Positions 38,360 through 47,129 of a stretch of DNA of 64,000 bases are shown here, piece by piece. The stretch is from Desulfovibrio sp. TomC (GTDB lineage: Bacteria > Desulfobacterota > Desulfovibrionia > Desulfovibrionales > Desulfovibrionaceae). The stretch's first letter is position 1. Each line of letters opens with the position of its first letter. A model generated the notes under the pieces. That model worked only from the letters and a program-made list of their open reading frames with translations. It had not been told where the DNA came from and made no database searches. Where the stretch lies: NCBI RefSeq assembly GCF_000801335.2, contig NZ_JSEH01000003.1, positions 275,747 to 339,746 on the forward strand, read 5' to 3'. A program made the position numbers and the translations under genes.

Positions 38360-39535
38360 ATGACGACGCCGTCCAAACTTCCTGCGATCCTCATCGTTGA
38401 CGATGTGCCGGCCAACATCCGCATGCTGGCCGCGTGCCTGCACGACAGCTACACCATCCATGCGGCCGCCAGCGGGACCGATGCCCTGGCCCTGGCCCGC
38501 CGGGTGGCTCCTGAGCTTATCCTGCTCGACGTGGTCATGCCCGACATTGACGGCTATGAGGTCTGCCGCCGGCTCAAGGCCGAGGCCGCAACCGCCGACA
38601 TCCCCATCATTTTCGTCACCGCCAACCATGCCCCGGAAGACGAGGCCCATGGCCTGTCGCTCGGGGCCGTGGACTACCTCATAAAGCCGGTCAGTCCGGC
38701 CGTGGTGCGGGCCCGGGTGAAAAACCACCTGGAACTGCGGGCTGCCCGGCAGGCCCTGGCCCGGCAAAACGAGGAGCTACTCGATGCGGCCACGTTGCGC
38801 GAGGACGTGGACCGCATCATGCGCCACGATCTCAAGGCCCCGCTCACCGGCATCATCGGCCTGCCCCAGATCATCCTCGACGACGGCGGCCTGACCGACG
38901 CCCAGGCCATGTATTTGCGGCTGATCGAGGAAAACGGCTACAAAATGCTGTCCATGATCAACCTGTCCCTTGATCTGTTTAAGATCGAGCGGGGAACCTA
39001 TCGCTTAAACCCCGAGCCGGTGGAGCTGGTCGCCATGGCGCGACGGCTCTTTATGGAATTTTCCGCCTTGGCCGGACCACGGAATCTGACCTGCCGTCTG
39101 ACCATCGACGGACGCGAGGCCGGCGCAAGCGACACCGTATATCTCTGTGGCGAACGGCTGTTGCTCTATACCATGCTGGCCAATTGCGTGAAAAACGCCT
39201 TGGAAGCTTCGCCGGCGGGCGGCGTGGTGGCGGTGCACCTGCACCCCGGGGAACCGACCGAGGTGCGGGTGCAAAACACCGGCGTGGTGCCGCCGGGGAT
39301 GCGGGAACGGTTTTTCCAGAAGTACGCCACCGAAGGCAAGATGGGCGGCACCGGTCTTGGGGTCTATTCCACCCGGCTCATAGCCGAGACCCACGGCGGC
39401 ACGGTCCGCATGGAAACCAGTGACGAAACCGGCCGGACAACGGTTTTCCTGAGCCTGCCCCAGGGGGAGCTGCGCATTGGCCCAGACCGCAATTCCGGGG
39501 CGGCCCAGGTGGCTTGCGGCAGCGGCCAAGTGTAG
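38360..39535 (+). CDS. Receiver-histidine kinase (receiver at N-terminus)
   Basis: The 391-residue protein has a receiver (acceptor D57 in LILLDVVMPDIDG, Lys in YLIKPVS), a coiled-coil, and a kinase module with acceptor His in IMRHDLKAPLTGIIGLPQ and a HATPase domain (LANCVKNALEAS, GTGLGVYSTRLI). The G1 box is weak (VQNTGVVPPG), so ATP binding may be unusual. It has no sensor or membrane part, so its input is likely phosphotransfer. It follows the HD-GYP regulator by 33 bases and is followed by a hairpin repeat. Confidence 0.85.
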   Translation: MTTPSKLPAILIVDDVPANIRMLAACLHDSYTIHAAASGTDALALARRVAPELILLDVVMPDIDGYEVCRRLKAEAATADIPIIFVTANHAPEDEAHGLSLGAVDYLIKPVSPAVVRARVKNHLELRAARQALARQNEELLDAATLREDVDRIMRHDLKAPLTGIIGLPQIILDDGGLTDAQAMYLRLIEENGYKMLSMINLSLDLFKIERGTYRLNPEPVELVAMARRLFMEFSALAGPRNLTCRLTIDGREAGASDTVYLCGERLLLYTMLANCVKNALEASPAGGVVAVHLHPGEPTEVRVQNTGVVPPGMRERFFQKYATEGKMGGTGLGVYSTRLIAETHGGTVRMETSDETGRTTVFLSLPQGELRIGPDRNSGAAQVACGSGQV

Positions 39536-39554
39536 TGGGGGAAGGCGGGAAGAG

Positions 39555-39612
39555 TGCCTCCGGCGGCCAAAGGGACTGAGTCCCTTTGGAATCCCCCTCT
39601 TGGGGGGAGTTT
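39555..39612 (+). repeat. GC-rich hairpin repeat with terminator-like end
   Basis: The box GCCTCCGGCGGCC is followed by a perfect 11-base stem (39567-39577 with 39579-39589) and a second stem pairing CCCCC with GGGGGG before GTTTGA. The layout matches the family at 8435 and 60808. It follows the receiver-kinase gene and probably ends that transcript. Confidence 0.7.
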
Positions 39613-39705
39613 GACTTGACTCTGGGCGTTGCCGAGCCGGTGAGCGGCAGGTGGGCACGAAAAGAGGGGCTGGGACCGTTGGCCCTGGCTGGCAAGCCGG
39701 CCCGG

Positions 39706-40545
39706 TCAGACGGAAAGGCTTAGGACCGACCCCTTGGGCAGAGCAGTCTCCTGGCCAAGGGGCAGGTCGCCCAGGTCGCCTGCGCCGTAGTTCTCGGTCA
39801 GGTAGGCGTCGGCGGCGGCAATGGCCTTGCCGAGGCCCTCGCGGGTGGAGCCGGTCTGGGTGAAATTGGTGTCCAGGATGTCGGCAATCGTCTGGGCCGC
39901 ATCCACGCCGTACTGCTTGGCCACATGGGCCAGGGTGGAGGACACCACGCCCTGGGCCTGCTTGATGGCGCTGCCTGTCCCGCTCGAGCCGTCCGAGGCG
40001 TAAAATTCCTCCAGATGCCCGTTCTGGTAGAAATCGTTTATCGAATTGTTGAGCGCTCCGTTGAAATTGGCCATGGCCGCGTCTCCGGCGGCAACGCCGA
40101 AATTGCGGTCAATGAATTTGAGCGCCGAGACCAGGGCGTCGCCCAGGGCGTCCTCGCCGCCGGACCCATCCCCGACGCCCTTGATGACAATGCCCATGAC
40201 CGCCGTGGCCGCGGCGTCGCCGTGGCTTTGCCGCACGGATTCGACCGCGTCGGCCAGCGAGGTCTGCAAGTCGCCGGCAGCGCCGAAATTGACCCCGGTT
40301 CCGGCGTTGCTGGCCGTGGTCGGGGTCTCGGCCAGACTGATGCGGCGCATGATTTCCGAGGCAAAGACCTCCGAGGTGCTGCTGGGGGCTTTGATGGTGG
40401 CGGTGGTCTTGTCATCGCCGTTGCCAAAGGTCAGTGAGGCGTGCCCCGAGGTGGCGGACGCGCTCTGCTCTGTTCCCTGGGCTGTTGTCTGGCCGGACAG
40501 GGTGAGCAGGCTGGAAATGTTGCCGGAGTAAGATGTGATCTGCAT
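39706..40545 (-). CDS. Hypothetical protein, 279 residues, low-complexity N-terminus
   Basis: The product begins MQITSYSGNISSLLTLSGQ and is rich in Ala, Ser, Thr, Gly and Asp with few aromatic residues and no cysteine. There is no cleavable signal peptide or membrane span. The central part (residues about 100-230) is helical with repeated ALGDAL/AMANFNGAL-like stretches. Small exported or surface-assembled proteins that leave by type I or flagellar-like routes can look like this, but no family is recognised. GAGG lies eight bases before the ATG. It converges with the receiver-kinase gene and diverges from the aldehyde oxidoreductase gene. Confidence 0.7.
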   Translation of the reverse strand: MQITSYSGNISSLLTLSGQTTAQGTEQSASATSGHASLTFGNGDDKTTATIKAPSSTSEVFASEIMRRISLAETPTTASNAGTGVNFGAAGDLQTSLADAVESVRQSHGDAAATAVMGIVIKGVGDGSGGEDALGDALVSALKFIDRNFGVAAGDAAMANFNGALNNSINDFYQNGHLEEFYASDGSSGTGSAIKQAQGVVSSTLAHVAKQYGVDAAQTIADILDTNFTQTGSTREGLGKAIAAADAYLTENYGAGDLGDLPLGQETALPKGSVLSLSV

Positions 40546-40676
40546 GGCCGGGCCTCGTCTTTGTGTTGGTGCACAGCTCTTATCGGCCCTTTGGGCCAGG
40601 GCTTTAGGGGGGCGCGCTGTTGCCACGAAACGACCCGTCTGCTAGGTCGCAGCCGGTTACCGCAAAAGGACAAGCC

Positions 40677-42386
40677 ATGGACCAGCCGACTGCCGACATC
40701 CTTTTTTTCGACCTGACCACGGGTCGCCGCCGCCGGGAATCCCCGGCCGGCTGCGACCTGCGGGCGGACCGGGGCGGGCGTGGGCTGGCCGGAGCCATTT
40801 TCGCCGCCTCACCGGCCGTCCCGTGGGACGACCCGGCGGCCTGCCTGTGCCTGTTTCCCGGGGCGCTGGCCGGTTACGACCTGCCTGGGGCCTCGTTTGC
40901 CTCCCTGGTTGGGGCAAATCCGCATACGGGCGGGGTGTTGACGGCGTCCGTGCCCGGCGGAATCGGGCAGGGTCTGGCCCGGTGCGGTCTGGCCGGGCTG
41001 GTGTTGACCGGCCGGGCGGATGTGCCGATGCTCCTCATGCTTGACGGGCAGGGGTTGCGCCTTGTCCCGGCCGGCGACCTGGCCGGACAGGGCTTGGCCG
41101 CAATAGCAGCCGCCTTGGCTCCCTGGCACGGCCTGCTGGCGGTCGGGCCGGCGGCGCGGGCCGGTTCGCGGCTGGCCATTGCCGTGGCCGACGGCGTGCA
41201 TCCGGTTGGCCGGGGCGGGAGCGGCCTGCTTTTGGCCGCCAAAAATATTGTGGCGGTCGTGGTCGCTGCCACGGTGGCCGGGGAACCGGCTCCGGTCCCG
41301 GTCGATGCTGCGGCCATGGGCGCGGCCCGGGCCGCCATGGAGCGTCTCATCGCTGCGGCCCCGGCCTTGTCCGGTCCGTGCGGCTTTGGCCGCTTCGGCA
41401 CGGCCGCCCTCCTGGACCTGACCGCCGGGCGGCGGATGCTCCCCACCCGTAATTTCCGCCAGACCGTTTTCGCCCAGGCCGCGGCCGTCTCGGCCCCGCG
41501 CCTGGATGCCGTCTTCACGCCCCGGGCGGTCGGCTGTCCCGGCTGTCCCGTGCCCTGCCGCCGGGTGACGGATTCCGGGGCCATCATGCCCGATGGCGAC
41601 GCCCTGTCCCATTTCACGGCCCTGCTCGGGCTGGCCGACGGCCGTCTGGCCGTTGCCGCCAACTCCGCCTGTCTGGATATGGGCCTCGATCCGCCGGGCG
41701 CGGCGGCGGTCCTGGCCGGCCGGGCCGAGGCCGACGGCCGTGACCCCGACCCGGGCGAGGTCCCCGCCGCCGTCGCTGCCCTGGCAAAGGCCCCGGCAGC
41801 CCTGCCGGCCCTTTGCGTCAAGGGCGTGGCCCTGCCGGCCTTTGACCCGCGCGGAGCCTGCGGCCTGGCCCTGTCCCTGGCTGTGGGTCCGGCCGGACCG
41901 GATGCCTGGGGCGGACTGTGCCTGGCCCATGAGCTGCTGCGAAAGCCTGTGGCCACCGACCGTTTCACCTTTGCCGGCAAGGCCAGGGCGGTCTATCTGG
42001 GCGAAAACGCGGTGGCGGCGGCGGCCTCCCTTGGCGGCTGCCCGCTTTGCACCCTGGCTGTCGGTCTGGAAGAATGGGGGCTGGCCGTGTCGGCCGCAAC
42101 CGGAACCATTGTTGCCGCTGGCGAACTGGCCAGGCTTGGCGAGCGGGCGGTTTTCCGGGAGCGGCAGCGAAACGCCCGGGCCGGGATTGCCGCCGCAGCC
42201 GACGATCTGCCCGAGCGCTTTTTCACCGAACCGGGCTCAAGCGGCGAGGGCATCGACGTGCCGCCGCTGTCCCGGCCGGCGTTTCTGGCCGCCCGGGCCG
42301 GGTATTACCGGCTGCGGGGCGTAGCCGAAGACGGCCGGCCAAGCCCGGGGCGGGCCGAGGAGCTGGAGCTGCCATGGCTGGCCTGA
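40677..42386 (+). CDS. Aldehyde:ferredoxin oxidoreductase-family tungsto-enzyme
   Basis: The 569-residue protein has the AOR layout. The N-terminal pterin-binding domain contains LVGANPHTGGVLTASVPGG, and the GRGGSGLLLAAKNI segment follows. The cluster site CPGCPVPC near residue 290 supplies three of the four [4Fe-4S] cysteines, and a later CPLC-containing stretch may supply the fourth. AOR enzymes oxidise aldehydes to acids with ferredoxin as acceptor. The protein is slightly shorter than the 605-residue Pyrococcus enzyme and unusually rich in alanine. The ATG follows AAAAGGAC. It overlaps the aldolase gene by 13 bases, so an aldehyde made by that enzyme is a plausible substrate. Confidence 0.8.
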   Translation: MDQPTADILFFDLTTGRRRRESPAGCDLRADRGGRGLAGAIFAASPAVPWDDPAACLCLFPGALAGYDLPGASFASLVGANPHTGGVLTASVPGGIGQGLARCGLAGLVLTGRADVPMLLMLDGQGLRLVPAGDLAGQGLAAIAAALAPWHGLLAVGPAARAGSRLAIAVADGVHPVGRGGSGLLLAAKNIVAVVVAATVAGEPAPVPVDAAAMGAARAAMERLIAAAPALSGPCGFGRFGTAALLDLTAGRRMLPTRNFRQTVFAQAAAVSAPRLDAVFTPRAVGCPGCPVPCRRVTDSGAIMPDGDALSHFTALLGLADGRLAVAANSACLDMGLDPPGAAAVLAGRAEADGRDPDPGEVPAAVAALAKAPAALPALCVKGVALPAFDPRGACGLALSLAVGPAGPDAWGGLCLAHELLRKPVATDRFTFAGKARAVYLGENAVAAAASLGGCPLCTLAVGLEEWGLAVSAATGTIVAAGELARLGERAVFRERQRNARAGIAAAADDLPERFFTEPGSSGEGIDVPPLSRPAFLAARAGYYRLRGVAEDGRPSPGRAEELELPWLA

Positions 42387-43573
42387 ACCGACAGACGGCC
42401 AAGGATCTGGCCCGGCAGTGGGCCGATAGGCTGGTCCGGGCCGGGTTGTGCGCCCCGGAGACGGCCGTGGTGGCCTGCCTGGACGACGCGCTCGTCTTTT
42501 CCCGGCCCTCGTCCCGGGCCGATCTGCTGGCCGGGCTGATCGACCGCCTGGGCGTCGGCTGCGTCATCCTGGCCCCGCCGGCCGAGCCGCACCGCACCAT
42601 CCTGGAATGGCTGGCCGCCCGGGAAGCCCCGGCCATAAGGCCCCGGGACTGCGAGACGCGCACCTTTTTTCACGACATCCCGGTGGTGGCCGAACCGACC
42701 GTCGCCGCCGCAGCCGAGGCCCTGGCCCGACGCAAGGGGGCCTACCTCCCCGGCGTCGGCATCCTGGCCCATGGGGCGCTTTCGCCCGAGCAGGCCTTTG
42801 TCACCGTGTCCTCGGTGGCCTTTGCCGGGTTCGTCAAGTTTTTCGCCGACCATCTGGCCGCTGCCCGGGCCGGAACCCTCGACGCCGTTGCCTGGGCCGC
42901 CTTTGAGACGGCCGTGGCCCATCTGCCGCCGCCGCCGGCCGCCGTGCCGCAACTGGCCAAGGGGCCGTTTGGCGACCGGGAAACGGTCCTGGCCGCCATG
43001 ATCGAGGCCGGCCGGGCCACGGTGGAACTGGGGCTGGTCGATTCGGTCTTTGGCAATATTTCCTACAACCTGGACGGGGCGCTGGCCATCAGCCAGACCG
43101 GGGCGGCCCTGGACGAACTGGCCGGCGGCATCGATTGGGTCCCCCTGGATGGTTCGTCCTGCGCCGGGCTGACGGCCTCAAGCGAACTGGCCGCCCACAG
43201 CGCCCTGGTGCGCCTGGATCGCCGCCGGGCCATCCTCCACGGCCATCCCCGCTTTGCCGTGGTCATGTCCATGGATTGCCAGGCGACCGACTGCGCCCAG
43301 CGCAACGCCTGCCACATCGCCTGCCCCCGGGAACGATTCGTCGGCGACGTGCCCATCGTGCCCGGCGAAGTGGGTTGCGGCCCCCGGGGCCTCGTCCACA
43401 CCATGCCCCCGGCCCTGGCTGCCGACGGCGGACGGCGCGGGGTCATTGTCTGCGGCCACGGCGTCTTCACCATGGGGAGGGATGATTTCGGTCCGGCCCT
43501 GGCCGCGCTGTGCGCTATTGAAACTTCCTGTCGAAGCCGGTATTTCCAGGCACTCGGCCAATCCTCCCTCTGA
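42374..43573 (+). CDS. Tandem class II aldolase/adducin-like protein with Cys-rich insert
   Basis: The 399-residue protein seems to contain two aldolase-like domains. The first (residues about 10-200) is degenerate and has [20 protein letters not shown]. The second (about 215-399) is canonical: [27 protein letters not shown] with metal-binding histidines, and [12 protein letters not shown]. Between these lies a stretch with CQATDC, RNAC and HIAC (spacing C-x4-C-x5-C-x3-C), which could bind a cluster or zinc. Class II aldolases cleave sugar phosphates to DHAP and an aldehyde. GGAG precedes the ATG by five bases, inside the end of the AOR gene. Confidence 0.78.
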   Translation: MAGLNRQTAKDLARQWADRLVRAGLCAPETAVVACLDDALVFSRPSSRADLLAGLIDRLGVGCVILAPPAEPHRTILEWLAAREAPAIRPRDCETRTFFHDIPVVAEPTVAAAAEALARRKGAYLPGVGILAHGALSPEQAFVTVSSVAFAGFVKFFADHLAAARAGTLDAVAWAAFETAVAHLPPPPAAVPQLAKGPFGDRETVLAAMIEAGRATVELGLVDSVFGNISYNLDGALAISQTGAALDELAGGIDWVPLDGSSCAGLTASSELAAHSALVRLDRRRAILHGHPRFAVVMSMDCQATDCAQRNACHIACPRERFVGDVPIVPGEVGCGPRGLVHTMPPALAADGGRRGVIVCGHGVFTMGRDDFGPALAALCAIETSCRSRYFQALGQSSL

Positions 43574-43586
43574 TACGGAGCCACCC

Positions 43587-44303
43587 ATGCAAGCCCCTGA
43601 TTCCGGTCGCGCCATGACCGTCAGCATCGTCATCCCGGTTTATAACGAGGTCACAACCCTGCCGGTCCTCCTGGGCATGGTCCTGGCCCGACCGGAAACC
43701 ACCGAGATTATTCTGGTTGACGACGCCTCCACCGACGGCAGCGGCGATTACCTGCGTACGTTGGCCGGCGATCCCCGCATCCGGGTGCTGTTTCATGCCC
43801 AAAACCAGGGCAAAGGTGCGGCGCTTCGCACCGGATTTGCCGCTGCCGCCTGCGACATCGTGCTCATTCAGGACGCGGACCTGGAATACGATCCCGAGGA
43901 CTATCCGGTCCTGCTCCAGCCCATTCTCGCCGGCAAGGCCGACGTGGTCTACGGCTCCCGGTTCCTCGGCGGCCCGCACCGGGTCTTGTACTTCTGGCAC
44001 TCCGTGGCCAATCGGATGCTGACCCTGCTGTCGAACATGTTAAACGACATCAATTTGTCGGACATGGAAGTCTGCTACAAGGTCTTTCGTCGTGACGTCT
44101 TGCAGAAAATCCGCATTCAAAGCGACCGGTTCGGCGTGGAGCCGGAGCTGACCGCCAAGGTGGCCCGGCTTCGGGCCCGTATTTATGAGGTGCCGGTGTC
44201 GTATTACGGCCGAACCTATGAGGAAGGCAAAAAGATCGGCTGGCGAGACGGGCTGGCCGCTTTGTGGTGGATCGTGCGGTTCGGAGTCTTTGACCGGGGC
44301 TAG
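43587..44303 (+). CDS. Family 2 glycosyltransferase (polyprenyl-phosphate sugar transferase-like)
   Basis: The 238-residue protein is a single GT-A domain: [18 protein letters not shown] at the start, [32 protein letters not shown], and the metal-binding [20 protein letters not shown] and the C-terminal [16 protein letters not shown] segment are typical of DPM1/DPG-synthase-like enzymes that load a sugar on a lipid phosphate. No C-terminal membrane helices are present. CGGAG lies six bases before the ATG. It follows the aldolase gene by 13 bases and so may be in the same transcript. Confidence 0.88.
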   Translation: MQAPDSGRAMTVSIVIPVYNEVTTLPVLLGMVLARPETTEIILVDDASTDGSGDYLRTLAGDPRIRVLFHAQNQGKGAALRTGFAAAACDIVLIQDADLEYDPEDYPVLLQPILAGKADVVYGSRFLGGPHRVLYFWHSVANRMLTLLSNMLNDINLSDMEVCYKVFRRDVLQKIRIQSDRFGVEPELTAKVARLRARIYEVPVSYYGRTYEEGKKIGWRDGLAALWWIVRFGVFDRG

Positions 44304-44409
44304 CCTTGTCTTGGGAGATTGGCGGCTTTTTGGGTACTGGAAGCAAAGAAACATTTTTCCCGGGACAGCTTGGTCGGGGTCCTTTGGGGCGGTTGCCGGA
44401 GGCAATGCC

Positions 44410-46347
44410 ATGTGCACACTGAAGTCGATGGCCCTGATACTCGTCGGAGTTGCCTTGGCGGTTTGCGCCAGGCCGGTGTCCGGGAATGCGGCCGGCGCAT
44501 TCAATCAATTTGTCGGATTTGGCGACAGCACCCTGGATTCCGGGTATTTTCGCTATACCACCAGCGGCAACGCCAGCGTCGACGCCGCAGTCGTCGCTGC
44601 CGTAGCCAATGGAGCCGGCGGCGGGTTTGCCGGACCAGGGGTGATGACGACCACCATGCTGGCGGCGCGCTTTGGCCTTGGCGCCGAGCCGGTCAGCATC
44701 GGCGGCGGCAACTTCGGCAACGGCAGCGCCTATACGGCGCCCCTGAGCGCCACGACCGGCGGTACCCCGGCTTCCGGGCAACTGCCCGGGAACGTGGCCA
44801 CGACCCAGCAGATCGCAACCTTTCTGGCCGCCGGGGGCGGGGCTGCCAATGCCGACGCCCTGTATGTGGTCAACAGCGGCAACAATGATCTGATTTTCGT
44901 GCAAAACCAGGGCGCGGACTGGATCGCCGCCAATCCGACCTTTTTAAGCGGCGTGGCGGCGCAGTTGACTGCCGGCGTGGCGGCCTTGCAGGCAGCCGGC
45001 GCGCGCACCATCATGGTGCCGAATTCGTTTTATACGACGGTGTTGTCCGGTTCCGGCGGGCTTGTCCCGGAAACCAGCATTGAGAACTATGCCCGGACCG
45101 TTGCCTACGGGAATACGAAATGGGCGGACCTGACTGCGGCCGGCGTCCGCTTCATTCCCGCCGACCTCTCCAGCCTGTTTCGGTTCGTGGCGACCAATCC
45201 GACCCTGTTCGGCTTTACGTACGACTCGGTGCTGGCCGCCAACGCCCCCTCGCCGGTCGCCGCCCTGGTGACCTCCTGGGCCGACATCACTCCCGTCCAA
45301 TTGCAGACCTATCTGTTTATCGACGGCAAGCACCTGACCACGGCGGGCCAGCGGATTGAAACGGATTACGAAACCAGTCTGCTTGTTGCCCCACGCCTGA
45401 TGTCGCTTCTGGCCGAGGCCCCGGTGCAGGGCGGTCTGGCCCGGGCGGCCGCTCTCCAGGGACAGATCGATCTGACCGGGCAGCACCGCGGTCCGACCGG
45501 CATAAACGTCTGGATCGGCGGCGGCGTGGGCGCGTTGGAACTCAAAAACGACTCGGGTTTCCCGGGCGTTGCCGGCACGCCGTTTACCGGTTCGATTGGC
45601 GCGGATTACCGGACGCCTTGCGGCTTGATCCTGGGCGCGGCCTTCACGGCCTCCACCCAGACCCAGCAGTTTTCCATGGGAGGCGGGCGCTTTGACCAAA
45701 ACGAGCAGGCACTCAGCCTCTACACCGCCTATCAGGCCGGGCCGGTGTGGGGGGATGCGGTGGCTTCCTACGGCTGGCAGCAGGACAAGATCGTCCGCGA
45801 CGTGACCCTTGGCCTTTTCACCGACGCCAACAGCGCCGACACGACCGGCCGCTCCCTGGCCCTGGCCCTGCGCCTTGGCGGCGATCTGCGCCTGGGACCG
45901 GTCACCACCGGCCCGGTGGCGGGGTTGGTTGTGCAGCAGGTGCGCATCAAGGGGTTTGCCGAATCCGGGTCCAGCGGAACGGCAACCGGCAGCAACGGCG
46001 TTACCGCCCTGTCGTACGGCGAACAGATCCGGGATTCGGCCGTAAGCCAGCTCGGCTGGCGGGCCTCGGTGGACCTTGCCGACTGGCGGCCGTTTGCCGA
46101 AGCCAAATGGAACCATGAGCTGGTTGACCAGAGCGGACGCATGGTCAAGGCCGCGCTCACCTCGACCACCGCCGCGCCGTATGCCCTGCGCGCCGCCCCT
46201 GTCGCTGCCGATTGGGCCACGGCTTCGGTTGGTTCCTCGTATAAAATCAGCGAACGGATCATGGTCCGGGGCGCGGCCTCAGCCACGCTGTCCAATCCCC
46301 AGGTGATCGGCTACGGCGGCGATGTGGGCCTGAGCGTCAGCTTTTAG
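44410..46347 (+). CDS. GDSL-family lipase/esterase autotransporter
   Basis: The 645-residue protein has a signal peptide (ALILVGVALAVCARPVSG), a passenger of the GDSL hydrolase family and a C-terminal autotransporter barrel. The catalytic serine lies in VGFGDSTLDSGYF (block I); NSGNNDL is block III, and FIDGKHLTTAGQ carries the Asp and His of block V. The barrel starts near residue 350 (INVWIGGGVGALELKND) and ends in VGLSVSF with a terminal Phe. EstA-type autotransporters display an esterase on the cell surface. GGAGG lies seven bases before the ATG. TamA and TamB, which help assemble autotransporters, are encoded 10 kb away. Confidence 0.9.
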   Translation: MCTLKSMALILVGVALAVCARPVSGNAAGAFNQFVGFGDSTLDSGYFRYTTSGNASVDAAVVAAVANGAGGGFAGPGVMTTTMLAARFGLGAEPVSIGGGNFGNGSAYTAPLSATTGGTPASGQLPGNVATTQQIATFLAAGGGAANADALYVVNSGNNDLIFVQNQGADWIAANPTFLSGVAAQLTAGVAALQAAGARTIMVPNSFYTTVLSGSGGLVPETSIENYARTVAYGNTKWADLTAAGVRFIPADLSSLFRFVATNPTLFGFTYDSVLAANAPSPVAALVTSWADITPVQLQTYLFIDGKHLTTAGQRIETDYETSLLVAPRLMSLLAEAPVQGGLARAAALQGQIDLTGQHRGPTGINVWIGGGVGALELKNDSGFPGVAGTPFTGSIGADYRTPCGLILGAAFTASTQTQQFSMGGGRFDQNEQALSLYTAYQAGPVWGDAVASYGWQQDKIVRDVTLGLFTDANSADTTGRSLALALRLGGDLRLGPVTTGPVAGLVVQQVRIKGFAESGSSGTATGSNGVTALSYGEQIRDSAVSQLGWRASVDLADWRPFAEAKWNHELVDQSGRMVKAALTSTTAAPYALRAAPVAADWATASVGSSYKISERIMVRGAASATLSNPQVIGYGGDVGLSVSF

Positions 46348-46488
46348 CCGCAACGGACTCGCGCTTGGAACGAAGCGGGCGCTGCGGCAAAGGCCTGCCT
46401 GGAAGGGCGCGTCCGCAGACGCGCAAGATTTGGCCGGACAGGCAGAAAAACCGGGTGGGCGGGGACGGCCCTGGCAAAGGAGCGGCGA

Positions 46489-46863
46489 ATGGCCTGGGAC
46501 GTGTTCGTGTACGGCACGCTGCGCCGGGGGTTTTGCAACCACGGCTGGCTTGGCGGGGCGGCCTTTTGCGGCACGGCGACAACAGCCAGGGCCTACGGCC
46601 TGTATCTGGAAGCGGGCATCCCCTATCTGGCGGCCGACGAGGCCCGCTATCCGGTGGTTGGCGAGGTGTACCGGGTGACGGACGCCCACACGCTGGCCGG
46701 CCTGGACGACCTGGAAGAGCATCCCCAGGTCTATGAGCGCCGCCAGACGGCTGTGGTCATGGACGCCGACGGCGAAATCCGTACGGCCTGGGTCTATTTC
46801 GCCCGCCGCCCCCCTGGCGTGGCCATGGCGACGGGCGATTTCGCCGCGCTCAATAGGCTTTGA
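46489..46863 (+). CDS. Gamma-glutamylcyclotransferase family protein (GGCT/AIG2-like)
   Basis: The 124-residue protein is a single GGCT domain: FVYGTLRRGFCNHGWL forms the substrate loop, VVGEVYRV carries the catalytic Glu, and LDDLEEHPQVYERR follows. These enzymes release 5-oxoproline from gamma-glutamyl amines or peptides. Which substrate applies is not clear. GGAGC lies about eight bases before the ATG. Its last 14 bases overlap the end of a small convergent gene on the minus strand. Confidence 0.85.
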   Translation: MAWDVFVYGTLRRGFCNHGWLGGAAFCGTATTARAYGLYLEAGIPYLAADEARYPVVGEVYRVTDAHTLAGLDDLEEHPQVYERRQTAVVMDADGEIRTAWVYFARRPPGVAMATGDFAALNRL

Positions 46864-47017
46864 AAATCCAGGCGTAGAAGACGTAGATCCAGCCCAGGAT
46901 GCCGTGGATGATGGCCCAGGCGATGGATTTGTTGAGGGCAAACGACACGGACATGGCCAGGGCCGAACCAAAGCCCACGCCGTATTTGATGATGGTCTGA
47001 TTGGCATAGACGGCCAT
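46850..47017 (-). CDS. Small inner-membrane protein, 55 residues
   Basis: This short gene is supported by a perfect ribosome binding site (AAGGAGG, five bases before ATG). The product has two hydrophobic segments, YGVGFGSALAMSVSFAL and SIAWAIIHGILGWIYVFYAW, separated by the basic turn NKS, which suggests a helical hairpin. The aromatic-rich end reads IFKAY. It converges with and overlaps the gamma-glutamylcyclotransferase gene by 14 bases. The family is not recognised. Confidence 0.75.
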   Translation of the reverse strand: MAVYANQTIIKYGVGFGSALAMSVSFALNKSIAWAIIHGILGWIYVFYAWIFKAY

Positions 47018-47129
47018 TTTCGCCTCCTTGTGGTTGGCTGCAGCCTAGCATGGAATTGTTTCGGGCGCATCCGCCGGCTGCGAGCGCCGCACAATTGACA
47101 TTTGCCCACTGGCCGCGCACATTGTCCAA

